Part shown: in pieces, positions 1-10,943 of the stretch | Layout of the letters: every line of letters begins with the position of its first letter | Numbering within the stretch: position 1 is the stretch's first letter | NCBI RefSeq assembly: GCF_037975245.1 | Contig: NC_092575.1 | Span: 4,147,501 to 4,211,500 of the forward strand | Length of the DNA: 64,000 nt | Direction of reading: 5' to 3' | Origin: Apostichopus japonicus | Lineage: Eukaryota > Echinodermata > Holothuroidea > Aspidochirotida > Stichopodidae | Position numbers and translations under genes: made by a program | The notes under the pieces: model-generated | Databases searched by the model: none | Told to the model about the DNA's origin: nothing | Seen by the model: the letters and a program-made list of their open reading frames with translations, nothing else

Positions 1-2249
1 AAAAGTTGCAAAAAGGATGAAAGAATTAAGTTAAATTATACAATGAAGGGTGATGTTACCAAAATTTGTTACCTTCCAAACTTATCAAAGCAACAATCGC
101 AATGAACATGGTAGTACCGACCATCGTTTGAACAATGCTGTCAAGTTGTCTGCATCCGATAGCATATCGATCTGATATTTGTTTCATAGGAAGTCATGCA
201 TGATCCGTTATCAAAACTTTTGATATCGGTTTGTCAAATACGTCCGTGTTGTTCAGTATTTCGGTGAAAGTGAAAGTTTTATATTTACTGACGTTATAAA
301 AAAATCGGGGAGAAGCGATGGCTTAGGTAATCCTTCAAACATACTTTCTAGAATAAACGGTTCAAAATTAATCGTACTAGAGCCACGTGAATTGTTTAAA
401 TAGTCAAATAGGCAGAACTGAGAGACACGTGAAAGATTGACAAAATGCGGTTAAGAGGAACGATGGTTCAATTAGCGCATATAATGCAATTGCAATATAT
501 ACAGGCATAAGCCAAGACAGGGATACAAAGACCACAATAGTGAAAACCGGGCAATTCTTGACGGGTGGGGGGAGGGGCAGTCTATGTTAAAGGTGGATGG
601 AGGAGTGGATATCACAAGATCGTGATAGGGAAGAAACAAAGTTTTGAATCATGTACTTAATAAGACCGCTGGTCATTCCATTACAATGTCCAGGGATACC
701 CATACGTTTTTGTGGCGTCTATTATACATAACAGAAGTTTGCATGATTGACCGTATTTGTGCGACCTTTCTAAAGTCTGTTTCAGCGTGTCAGCCATTGT
801 AAGTATATGTAAAGAGGAAGTGTTGAAACGTGCAAACATTTTACAACATGTGTATCATGACTGAAAACTAACAAAACCAAAGCAAGCCTAAGTACAGTTA
901 ATTAGACAGCAACTTGAATGGAAATTGGTCAGGATTATAATATATTATTATTCTATTGCTTCACCATCGTTTCAATTTTCTTATCTTTCAGACTGGCGAT
1001 TTATCTCTTAGCGTTAAAGACGGGAGGACCTTGCAAAATACCATTTTCAGGCAACTTTCGACGAGATGTAACGCTCACACTTTAATGAGAATTTGAAGTG
1101 AAATCCCAATAGCAAATCTAGGCATAAATATCTATATTTAACAAAGTAAATCATATAAGCGCAAACAACAAGCAAACATATCGTGTGATTAAAAGAGCAA
1201 AACAAACCGAAGTGGCGGAATACGATAAAGCTGTTGTAAAACTACTGTTGATCAATGTTTCTCATAAGCAGTTGAAAGGAAAACTTAAATTACACTGTGA
1301 ACGTAGCCGATAGGACTGAACATAAACACAATTTTCAATCATACATCGTCGACTTTCAGTTAATTGCTCATTTTTAGTTTCGCTTCAAACCTTTTCAAGA
1401 AATCGTGAACAAAGAAGAAGCTTACCATCCAGCCATTATGCACGTATCAAGAATGACTTTCGTTTATTATTATAAATATTATAATTTTTAATAACACCCT
1501 CGACTGTTGTCTCAATGGGAACGTTTACATTAATCGTTACCGTGCAGTGCAGAGTTGGTTACGTTTCAAAATTGGAGATAATTGGCTGTCTGAACAACCG
1601 TTAGTAAAACCACCACTCTTTGTATGATTTTTCAAGAAGGAATCAAAAAGTTATTCTGTTAACAAATAAAGTAAATCAACTTAAAGTAACAATCTGGTTG
1701 ACATGGCCCCATCCGTCAGTCCCGTAACGAGTAGTAAACATATATGATGGAGGGTGCAGGGATATTGATAAATGTTTGTTTGGTAAGGGGTTTACATGCA
1801 TGGTTTGCGTAGTACAAATGTAAATATTGCCCATGTATAAGTAATTTGGAAGGAATTCTGGAAAAATTATCAACGTTTCATCCATGAAATTGGCTGCCCC
1901 TCTCCCACCCACACTGGCTACGCCACAGTCCTTAAGAAAACTGTTCACAATTCAGTGTCTGAGATCAAACTCAGTAAAAATATGAATTGGATCGCATGGG
2001 TTGATTGAATCAAGTTTCTTCAGTTGTCGAAATAACAGGGAACATTTGAAGTATCGGTTGGTGATACTTTACAACGAATTTGCCAATGCTACATCTGGTT
2101 GGCACTACCTTTTTTTTTAAACAGAAGGAAGCATAGCTCAGACAACTTGCTAACAGATTTGGATTAATAAAATTGCAATGTAAACAAATGTAGAAGAGTC
2201 ACATGATATAGCTGTAAAACTACCGCGTATCATTTTTATGTAAGTAGTT
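1..2249. other. Gene-free stretch, no recognised gene
   Basis: I see no credible coding exon here. The only longer open frame (1676-1948, minus) runs through repeat-like DNA. Around 1860-1935 the minus strand reads as a GTGGCGTAGCC-type end followed by a G-rich tract. This resembles the ends of the nonautonomous elements at 4591 and 61626, so it may be a relic of one. The rest is AT-rich and unassigned. Confidence 0.5.
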
Positions 2250-3199
2250 GATACCTGGTTATACGAGCGATACATTACCGGTACCTAGGCCTATACTCTG
2301 TACATGTAGTAAAACAATTGCAGGCCTACTCTGCGATTCAATGTAGCACAACATATGTCAGACCAAATGCATGTGTACTCGCTATATATGTATCGTACTA
2401 GGTAGCGGTAACGCTATATTCAACAATGTATGTATACGTGTGTTTTTGAAACCGTCAAATACCATATCGCCATGTGTACAACGTATGGAACGCCAATTGA
2501 ACGCAGATCGCTGCAGACATGATTCCTGATAGTCTAGTACTGTATTATTTATCCTAAGGTGAGTATCATGTCTTGGAAGTCAATAGCCGGGAGATCTATA
2601 AGCATATTTATATCACTTTTGAAAATGCTGTTCTGAGCAGTTTAACAACATTTCACGTCATGGAAGAAACAAAAACAATCAAAAGAAAACGTGCAATTGG
2701 TCTGTAGAACCATGGCAAGTTTGAAGAACATTAAACATAAGTTCGTTTAGTATATGACCGACTTTTTCGACTCAATTCCCTGTCCCCACTGTAGCTCAAA
2801 ATATGCTTTCAAATAAGTGGAACCTTAATGATGCGTTAAAGTTTATTATTCTTTTTCTTGTGTTTTGTTTATAAACCGTCTCCGTTTGCCTTCGGAGATC
2901 GGAACGTGTTTCTTCTATGATGACCGATAGAAAGAAAATAAAGTATAGTTTTGCCACTGCCTGAGATCAGTTGTTATAAGATTTTCTTACTTGGATTAAA
3001 AGTAAGACACTCAAGTGTATGAAAAGTGCACTGATTGAAATTACTTCTAAAACACTCCATAGGTTTCCCAGGATAAAAATATATATAGAAGGAGAGGAAG
3101 GAATAATCCAACTTCAGCATTGAAACTACATCAGTCCTTGTATGCAAATGTTTACATTCAGCAAATGATTACTGCCCAGAACGGAGCATATGTACTCAC

Positions 3200-3297
3200 C
3201 CTCTTCACGGTTGAAGTTGAAAAAGATATTGACTCAGCTGGCTCTGTCTTTCAATTTCTTCGATTTTTTTTATATGCAATGATCTAATGTTCAGTAA
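3200..3297 (-). pseudogene. Candidate 98 bp exon inside the segmental duplication
   Basis: On the minus strand a TTTCTTTACAG acceptor precedes 3297 and a GTGAGT donor follows 3200. The interval is well conserved in the partner copy (about 47105-47215). There the same frame reads as an acidic, Glu-rich helix-like peptide (TEHQIGANKTEEEEIERQ), but the donor has changed to GAGATT. Here the donor is intact, but the matching frame has a TAG and a small deletion. Each copy has thus lost a different part. This fits a decayed exon of a duplicated gene. It could also be chance conservation within a repeat. Confidence 0.3.
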
Positions 3298-3894
3298 CTG
3301 TAAAGAAATGTTATTTGCTAACATAACAAAGCAAATACCAATAAACTCCAACTAACGGCTACAGCAACCAAAATGCTTCATCTGAAGCATAAAGAATCTT
3401 TAACCTTTTCAGTTGTTTGCTTATTTTTGTTGATAACTATAAACGTTTGAACATTCAGGTGAAAACCTTAACTGCCTTGCAAATAGCTTATTTTTACTGG
3501 AGGGCTACGGGGCTTTCTCCGAGCCCATGATTTTGCCCGCAGTCTGATCATCCAAAATAATAAAGTTATTTCAACTTTTGCAATAGTTAATAACTTCTGA
3601 TTTGTTAGCAACTTGAGTCATTATTGCCTTCAATTTGTTGATTTGTTTGTTGCAATCCGCGACCATCACTTTCATATACATATCGTCATATTGCCAATAA
3701 AATTTTCTATCCACTTATACAGAGCTGGGGAAAATAACAACTGACAGATCGGGCTCCATAGGACAATTTTAAAGAGGTTCACAAAATTCAGCAGTTACAC
3801 ATAATGTTACGTCAATTCCGAGATTCTTACATTATTAAAACAGAAGAATGAATTTCCCCAAACCTAGTACATTCATGGATAGATAATTAGTAGG

Positions 3895-4125
3895 AATGTT
3901 TAATTTTTGATGATAAGAACTGTTTTGGACAATACTGGGCATATTTTCACACATATCTACTAAGTTTGGTTTGGTCTTACTGGAACTCCCTTGGTACAGT
4001 CGGGTCTTGGGGGTATTCACCAGAGGAACTTTCGTTTTGTAGATGCTACAGTGACCCAAAGGAGACATTGGAAATTCCAACCTTTTTATCTCCAAATTTT
4101 TAACTCGGAAAGGTGAGTTGTTCGG
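3895..4125 (-). other. Best-conserved block of the segmental duplication
   Basis: This block and 47540-47765 are the most similar parts of the two copies. On the minus strand both can be read as a peptide containing YQGS(S/A)SKTKPNLVDM and NMPSIVQNS. The partner has a 77 bp insertion just beside it. No start codon, splice-site pair or known domain supports a protein, so I record conservation only. Confidence 0.35.
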
Positions 4126-4590
4126 AGATGTGCCTAGAAATTTTGACTTGATTACATCGAATTTTATCTCCACGGTAGATTTCGGTGTTCAATCAGCATA
4201 ATACATATATCGCAACCCCCCCCCCCCCCCCAAATAAAAGAGAACAGCGCTACTATTTCCAATTCTGATTTAAAGTTTGTATTCTATCGTTATGAAAAAC
4301 AAGAGTAACATTATCTAGTAGTATTCTGACGTAAGCAACCATCGAGATCCAAACGTAATGAATTTACGCCCTCGATTTAAAGCTGCGCTATTTGTGTCGG
4401 TGAGATAAAATGGGCAGACGGGAATGGTTCGTTGTGTTATATATAGTCTCAAATCGTCATTGTTCATTCACACCTGCTTTTTACAAACAGCTGCTTTCCG
4501 CAAACAAGATCAACGCAGAAGTTCCATGTTGATGGCGTGAATTGCTGCAGAAGTGTATTCACTATATAAAGATATAAATTGCTGACATCT

Positions 4591-4927
4591 CAGGGGCGTC
4601 GGAGCCGGTACGGCAGGTCCAGCGAACGCCGGACCAATATTCACGGCGCAAAAAAAAAAAGTAGGACTAAGAAAAAAAATTGGCAAAAAATAAAGAACCA
4701 AAATGAAACAAGCAAGTAGGCTAAATGTGACTACTCTGGCATGGCATGGGTCTTGTTTTCAAGCTCGGGAAGTGCCATTTCCTGCAATCTGGGAGGCATT
4801 TTTTCAAAATTTTCTCCAACCATGGTGGCGCGTAGCGTGGTTTGACCTACCAAACGTCCCGATATTTATGATAGATGGCCACACTCTGATCTGCCGTACC
4901 AATTCCGAATAGCTTCCGACGCCCCTG
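4591..4927. mobile_element. Nonautonomous DNA transposon with CAGGGGCGTCGG ends
   Basis: Terminal inverted repeats pair CAGGGGCGTCGGAGC at the left with GCTTCCGACGCCCCTG at the right. The pairing continues inward (GGTACGGCA with TGCCGTACC). The five bases CATCT flank both sides. The insert is missing from the partner copy of the segmental duplication, so it moved in after the duplication. The inside carries the block GAAGTGCCATTTCC, also found in the elements at 59072-60086 and 61626-62835. CAGGGGCG ends suggest a hAT-like element, but a hAT should have an 8 bp target duplication and here only 5 bp match. No transposase frame. Confidence 0.75.
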
Positions 4928-6116
4928 CATCTCCCTCACAGCCTATACGCGTTGTAGCTTCATTGGATCAAGTTGTTATACGCAGCTAAGGGCACCCTGA
5001 TTAAAACTCACAAAGGTCTCATTTCTTATTGTGAACGATATAGCTATATCCGTCAAATTGGTTATAAATCAAATAATGGTCACTTGCGGTAATGTTAAGT
5101 AGGGAAAATCCATTTGAAAATGTTTATTCCCTAAATATAAGTAATTTCAACTTACAGCAACTTGCTGCGTTGAAGTTGTATAGGCCTACTGCTTTTGATA
5201 TACAAGGGAATTATTACTATTCATATATCTTTTCAATATGTTTATGTACTGAAATTTCCTAATTTATGTAAAAGGGTGCTGGCGGCGATTAGGAACAGGT
5301 ACCTTCTGCTCCCCTGTATCCGTTATTCGGCCGGGGGGCACTAGGAAAATCTGAAATCACTTCGGCTAAATGAAAGTTAAAACGTTTGACTAAAATTCTC
5401 CTACCGGTGTATTCAACCATGAAAATAATAGATATGAAAAAAGGTTACAGCGAGCGAAGCACCAAGGTTTATATAGAGGTTTACATAGAGCAAGAACTTG
5501 TACAAGAATGCGGACTGTTCGCTCCTGTGACCAGAGTAAAGTGTGCAACAGAAACGGAGATGGCAAAGCCCTCGACGGGCGCGAAATTTCTATGACGAAA
5601 GGCCAAACTAAAGTCAAGCAATGAAAAAAATGAATAGCAAGAGCGCAACAAGCGCTCGAAAATGCAACAGGGCTGTGCATGTCATTATATGAATGAACTA
5701 ATGATATACCAAAAGTTTCATTGCTGATGTACCGAGTGACCGTTGATGTGCCGACTAGTATTCGTGGTCACACCCCGCACCCTCCATAGCTACGCCCCGT
5801 CACACATTATTCCCAAACTGGAGAATTTAACACGAACATGTCAAAACAAATCATTGAACTGGACGCCTTTTTGTCTTCTGTTAAAATGACCACACTTGCT
5901 TAATTTAATCTGCTAAACACACAAACAATTTTATACAACAATCCGAAGGACTGGTTTGAATTTCTCTCATACGCGTTATTTAAATTTACAATATCAGCAA
6001 TGACACATCTGCCAGCTTTATTTGTAAACTTTCATCTCCAATATTGTATTCATAACCCACCTATACAGTAAACACAGCACCTCAAATTAATTACCGTATA
6101 TCATTATAAACATACT

Positions 6117-6117
6117 T

Positions 6118-6150
<33 letters not shown>
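6117..6150. repeat. (TA)n microsatellite
   Basis: Uninterrupted TA dinucleotides at the right boundary of the segmental duplication, just left of transposon A copy 1. The partner copy also ends in (TA)n at 49880-49920. Confidence 0.95.
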
Positions 6151-6154
<4 letters not shown>

Positions 6155-6167
6155 TAAGGGTATACTG

Positions 6168-6470
6168 CTCTCTTAAAATGAGAGACTGAAATTTCAGTCT
6201 AATCGACTGAAATTTCAGTCTAACGATGGATGGGATAAGGGATCAGACTACTTAGACTGAATTCCAGTCTGAAATGCAAAGACTGAAGGTCAGTCTTAAT
6301 TAGACTGAATACTCTTCAGTCTAATAGACTGAAAATCAAACCACTTTAGACTGAACAGTCAGCAGTTTAGACTGATTTATTGCAGCACCAGTCTTAATTA
6401 GATTGAATACTTTCAGTCTATTAGACTGATATCAGACTGAACAGTCGGTCCTTTAGACTGAATTATTACA
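6168..6470. repeat. Left subterminal AGACTGA array of transposon A copy 1
   Basis: About 18 copies of the core AGACTGA or its complement lie in roughly 300 bp, in both orientations, with spacers of 5 to 20 bases. The first two form near-perfect palindromes: AGACTGAAATTTCAGTCT at 6183-6200, and the same with CG in place of the first AG at 6204-6221. Such arrays could bind a transposase or a host factor, or fold into cruciforms. Confidence 0.9.
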
Positions 6471-8357
6471 CATCACAGCTATACTGTCAATCTTATAAAC
6501 GGCAAATTCTGGATTGAACAAGCTTTCTATTGATCCTCCGTGTTGGCTAAGTGCTGGAATTCATCAATATAGTTGCATTTAAGGTCATCAAAGACAACAT
6601 TCAATGATCTGTTAATGCAGGGGAATTTACTGAAAGGTGCTACTTCATGGAGTGACTTCGCCTTCACATCAAATCATGATAGGCTATAAAGACCAGAAAA
6701 TCGTTGTGACAGTCACACACAAAGTACATTAAAAATGGTATTCCATCAAGAAATATAATTGTCAATATCCACCGAACAGTAATTTTATTTCCACTAACCC
6801 ACTTATATATTCTTATTTAATTTTCGTTCATATTAAAAAAAAACTACAATATTCTGAGGGATGTTCAACAAAACATGTTATCTTTCCAACAAACATTCAA
6901 ATTATAAAGATACTTTACATAACAGTGACATATTTTCAGTTCAATATTAATCTGTCAAATTTCTGCTTGAATTGGGCCATCTAAAATGTTCTTTAATTTT
7001 TTTTGAAAAGGATTAGGTGAGCTGAGAACAGATCAGTGGTGTCGCCAATGGGTGGCCTGGGGAACCCCTCCCCCCGAGAGGGAATTCACAAATAGACATA
7101 TCACCAACCAAGATTCAAATGTTTGGCAACACCACTGCAACAGAAAGCACTTTAAATTCTTTGTATGTCACCGCCAGGTGGTAATACCCTGGAATTCATT
7201 GACAACACAGCTGTAAATTGAGTCGTTGTATACCCAGCTGATCCCATCTCTCGATCTCACTGAACTTTAAATTTTCCACTGTAAAGGATATTGTAACTAT
7301 ACGATCCTGCCTTTACAAAAGGGATAGGATGGAAACCCGACGATAGTACAATTGATCTGGTACATTGCCTTTTTTCCAGTTGTGAATCATTAATGTATAG
7401 TAGCAACAATTTCTTAGAATGATTTCAAAATGGGGAAAACATATGACAAATTTTCAGCAGGTTATTTATAAAATATTAGGAATGGTTAAACTATATATCA
7501 GTGCGGTCAACATTTAGTACTTTGTGTTTCAATGATATAGATTGGCGATTGCTGAAAGTCATTATCCAGCACACACAAAACAAAATATTACAAGCAGTTG
7601 ACAGAATGGCACTAACTTCATAATGGCTATTAGATAAACATGAATTATTATATACTGCATTCACGATTTCATGATATGGCATTCATATAAAGCAAATTTG
7701 TATGCAAAAACAGTACATGTGACTATTATACCACCCTCAATTATTTCTTAACTTTCTGATAGTAATCATATAGTGATTGTGATTGGGATTTCAATCAAAT
7801 TTTGAAGTTTTATAAATTATCTGACGTGAATCATTTAATGTCGGCCTCTAGCTGAAAAAGAAATGTCACTCGAGAGTCGACTAAAAAATTGAAACAGTTT
7901 TGACTCATTACATCACTAAAATTAAAAAAATAATAGGGGGGAGAATAATGAGGAAAGGATATTCTCAAATGGAATTTTCTACAGTTACTGACTTTATAAT
8001 AATCAGGTTACTTGCTTTTCATGGAACAAATTATGGAATATTGTGCACAATAAATAATATTAGCTTAATTAATTGCTTAATTAAATAAACCTTCAACATA
8101 GTGAGTGCAGTGAAATGTGGGAACATTAAAGTAAACATTAAAATAACATGCTCGAAAAATCATACAACAAAGTTTTTTGGCAACTAGGTGTTTGTTTAAT
8201 TACATTCATAATTAGATCAGTATCATTAAAAAACATTTTTAAAAACCAAAAATCAATTAAATATTTATTTCTGGAGCCCTCCCTATTTATATAAAACTGT
8301 TGGTAAACTCCGGGTTATCAATTTAACGTTTTAGGGTATGTGTTAGTTACTCCTTAA

Positions 8358-8655
8358 AGGCATTGAAAACTTGTCCCAAACAGCATGCAGCCATCTGAAA
8401 AAGTTAACTTTCTGTTGCTTGCAAGTGATGTTTGTTCGTGTCGCTAAAAAAGACAGACAGTAATGAAACGTGATACCTTGATATCTTTAGCTGGACCTGA
8501 GATGTTCATCGCTGTATCGTTTATACACTGTCTTGTGGGTATTGACCGCAGCTGTATGTACTGACTGTACACTAGTGTCTAATTACCGACGGTAGCAAGC
8601 TGTGTTTGTATTTTCTGGGATCGATGGCAGTGTCTAACACTTCTGTTACACCTCA
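8358..8655 (+). repeat. 300 bp module shared by both A copies and 44945-45235
   Basis: This block, from about AAAGGCATTGAAAACTTG to GTGTCTAACACTTCTG, is closely matched in copy 2 (15797-16092). It is matched in inverted orientation, with clear divergence, at 44945-45235 beside a LINE relic. Homology stops abruptly after the ACACTTCTG. The 60-codon open frame that begins at 8606 is identical in both A copies. However, the surrounding noncoding DNA is equally identical, so this is not evidence for a protein. Confidence 0.75.
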
Positions 8656-9703
8656 TTCGAAACTAGGTCAGATTACCGGCATTAGACGTTCTTTTTGCGC
8701 GAGTCTTCACACCCTTTTAAAGCTACTCCATGCTGACACACGTGGTTCCGGACTACAGAGCAATAAAAAAGTAACATTCACTCCTTGAAGTTACTCCATG
8801 CTGGCTGCCCTTGTAGATGTGGCAAGGATTCGGACGAGAGACTTCACTTCTGTTGGTTGCACAATTCCATACACCATGGAAGCATGGAACTCACAAAACT
8901 AGTGTTGTAGAGGGGGAGCATAGTCTATGTTAAATGTATGTTCTATGCCTCTGTCCCTGCTGACATGGCCAGTTTATTTGCAACAATGAAGAATTGTTTG
9001 GGTTCAATTCTGGCCCGAGAGATAGGATGAAAGGCTGCCAATATTGTCCTTGTCTGCTCTGTGCTGCGCTCTCAATATCTGTGCCCTCCTGTTTGGTGAA
9101 GATAAAAATAAATGTGATAAAGGACAAGCAATATGGTATAAATCAAAACATTCTTGAAAAAAGATATGTTGAGAGGTAGAGTTCGATGTGGACTAGACTA
9201 ATATTTGGGAGAGAATGGAGAAACAAGAACATGACTGGCATTGTACGAAGGAGATACATCAATTCATGATAGGCAGCAATATGTCATCCATGGCAGGTGA
9301 GATGTGTTATGCGAAGGTGGATTCAAATTCAACCTAACATTTATGGGTTATCATGTTGATTTTGGCAGGTACATGGTTACCAAGCAAGGTTTTTTGTTAG
9401 TTGTTTTCAGAAATTTCTCTTTTTAAGGATAAATTGTTCATGACATCTCCTGATTCCATTACATCAGCATAGAAAACCAGTGAACAAGGAATATGATTTA
9501 CATTTTAGCCTACTGATTTCACTAATATGTCTATCTGCTTGTAAAAGAAACTGATTTCATAAGATTAGTGAATGGTAATATTACTGTAAAATCTTATAAT
9601 AAAGACTGATGGCCCACTATATGTTTTTTAAAATAACAAAAGCATACCAATTCTTTTCCAGTTTCCACATGATTTAAATACAATGGTAATGGTTTAACAG
9701 AAT

Positions 9704-10226
9704 CGTGTTAGCTTCATGCTGTAATGGCTGTAGCAGTAACTACATTTTCAAATAATTAGGTGCTTACAATCTATGCATAATAGTACTGTGTTTTGCAATT
9801 TCCTTGAGCATTATTATGTTCAAGTATTTGTTATGAGGTAACCTAGCCTAGATTCATTTGGGACGATTGAGTACATATTGCAGTCCTGACAAGCGTGCTT
9901 ATTCGCACGACGATTGAGTACATATGCAGGACAGGCGGGCTAATTTGCCCGACGATCTGGTACCGTGATAGCTTCATGCTGTAATGGCTGTAGCAGTAAC
10001 TACATTTTGCAAATAATTAAGGGTGCTTACAATCTATGCATAATAGTACTGTGTTTTGCAATTTCTTGAGCATTATTATGTTCAAGTATTTGTTATGAGG
10101 TTAACCTAGCCTAGGCTAGATTCATTTTGGGACGATCGAGTACATATTGCAGGACAAGCGTGCTTATTCGCCCTACGATCTGGTACATATGCAGGACAGG
10201 CGGGCTGATTTGCCCGACGATCGGGT
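9704..10226. repeat. 260 bp tandem duplication inside transposon A copy 1
   Basis: The stretch beginning GTGTTAGCTTCATGCTG at 9704 is repeated from 9964 (GTGATAGCTTCATGCTG) with few changes. It includes TTGAGCATTATTATG and the following GACGAT repeats. Copy 2 has only one such unit (from about 17145). This accounts for most of the length difference between the two A copies. Confidence 0.88.
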
Positions 10227-10270
10227 ACATATGCAGGACCGGCGTGCTTATTCGCCCGACGATCGTGTAA
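9863..10270. repeat. 42 bp minisatellite in transposon A copy 1
   Basis: The unit begins GACGATCGGGTACATATGCA and ends GGCTGATTTGCCC, with unit variants containing CGTGCTTATTCGCCC. In this copy it is split in two groups (9863-9965 and 10130-10270) by the 260 bp duplication. Unit junctions read CCCGACGATCGGG, an inverted repeat able to form a small hairpin. It lies in the presumed first intron of the minus-strand gene. Confidence 0.85.
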
Positions 10271-10428
10271 ATAGGCCCCACCAATTATAACAATAGCCTA
10301 GGCCCTATTTGCTATAGTACAGCCTAGCTAGGCCTACCTCGCGCACAAGCCTAGAATAACTAACGTTACGAACTGCCAAGCTTTTATTCTGTATTAATTG
10401 GAAAACAACAAAAAACATACATACATAC

Positions 10429-10498
10429 CCTCGAACACTGTTATCACTTCTTCGTGGAAACCTTTATTTGTAAGAAAAGTTCTTAAAGACTCAGCCAT
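10429..10498 (-). CDS. First exon of transposon A gene, SAM-domain-like start
   Basis: The minus strand has ATG at 10498 followed by 23 codons and a GTATGTATG donor at 10428, leaving phase 1. The peptide begins MAESLRTFLTNKGF and continues to FE. Its spacing resembles the first helices of a SAM domain (L..FL...GF.EEVI..FE). The same 70 bp exon is intact in copy 2 (17646-17715), whereas the longer open frame upstream of it is shifted by an indel there. That is why I chose this Met. No following exon was found in the element, so the gene is a remnant. From memory, transposon-associated genes in fishes, labelled SAM domain protein 3-like, begin similarly. That link is unverified. Confidence 0.45.
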
Positions 10499-10744
10499 TG
10501 CTAATTGATAACCTTTACTCTGCTTAGACATACGGTCGTCTGTCTCGTTCATGCCTAGCTGTGTGTACGGCGTGCGTACGTACAGTACAGCGAGTACCTG
10601 GCTAAGCGAAGAATATAGTAGTATATATGTACACAAATTGTAGCGCTCGTTGTCACTTATTTCTGTGCGGCGTAGTTGCAAGTTTTCGGATGACGTAGTT
10701 GCATTTCTATTCTCTGATTGGATACATTTTTCAGTGGCATACAG

Positions 10745-10941
10745 AGACTGAAAATGGTAAGATGCCATGCCACATGTGATTAGCTGATTGGTTAATACAG
10801 TCAGTCCAAAACAGCGACTGAACGGTGTAACTGATAATATAGTCTAAGTAGGTGTTTCTCAGTCTAAGCTCAGTGTATAACACTGAAAAAAATTTCAGTC
10901 TCACAGAAGACTGAATTCTTCAGTCTATCATTTTAAGAGAG
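10745..10941. repeat. Right subterminal AGACTGA array of transposon A copy 1
   Basis: About eight copies of the AGACTGA core or close variants (CGACTGA, CAGTCTAA) lie in about 200 bp up to the CATTTTAAGAGAG end. The array is shorter and less regular than at the left end. Confidence 0.88.
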
Positions 10942-10943
10942 TG

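Larger units (their letters stand above)
2250..6150 (+). repeat. Segmental duplication, copy 1 (partner 46648-49920)
   Basis: Collinear blocks in the same orientation match 46648-49920. Block starts pair as 2253/46651 (CTGGTTATACGAGCGA), 2755/46798 (ATGACCGACTT), 3183/47089, 3910/47555, 4515/48078, 5395/49227 and 6117/49868. Both copies end at a (TA)n tract. Identity looks high in some blocks (3910-4010) and low in others, with independent insertions: 4591-4927 only here, a 77 bp insert and 48240-48840 only in the other copy. A conserved CTATATAAAG lies at 4562 and at 48147. The duplication is therefore old and has decayed piecewise. It may carry parts of a gene, but no complete frame is visible. 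Confidence 0.8.
6168..10941 (-). mobile_element. DNA transposon family A, copy 1 (4774 bp)
   Basis: The left end is CTCTCTTAAAATG and the right end is its exact complement, CATTTTAAGAGAG. The two bases TG lie directly outside both ends (6166-6167 and 10942-10943). Both ends carry dense arrays of AGACTGA/TCAGTCT. The body is nearly identical to copy 2 (13595-18162), apart from scattered substitutions, short indels and a 260 bp tandem duplication present only here. The only gene remnant I find is a minus-strand first exon at 10429-10498. An AATAAA on the minus strand near 6782-6790 could end a transcript reading toward the left end. No transposase catalytic region is recognisable, so this is probably nonautonomous or internally replaced. 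It is listed on the minus strand because the exon points that way. Confidence 0.88.

Noticed and set aside
8606-8788. Identical 60-codon frames in both A transposons (also 16048-16230)
   Set aside because: The whole surrounding DNA is equally identical between the young copies, the frame has no domain, and the third, diverged copy of the module (44945-45235) does not preserve it.
10394-10768. Full 124-codon minus-strand frame in transposon A copy 1
   Set aside because: Its upstream part is shifted by a 2 bp indel in copy 2 and includes subterminal array motifs. Only the 70 bp exon from the later Met is shared.
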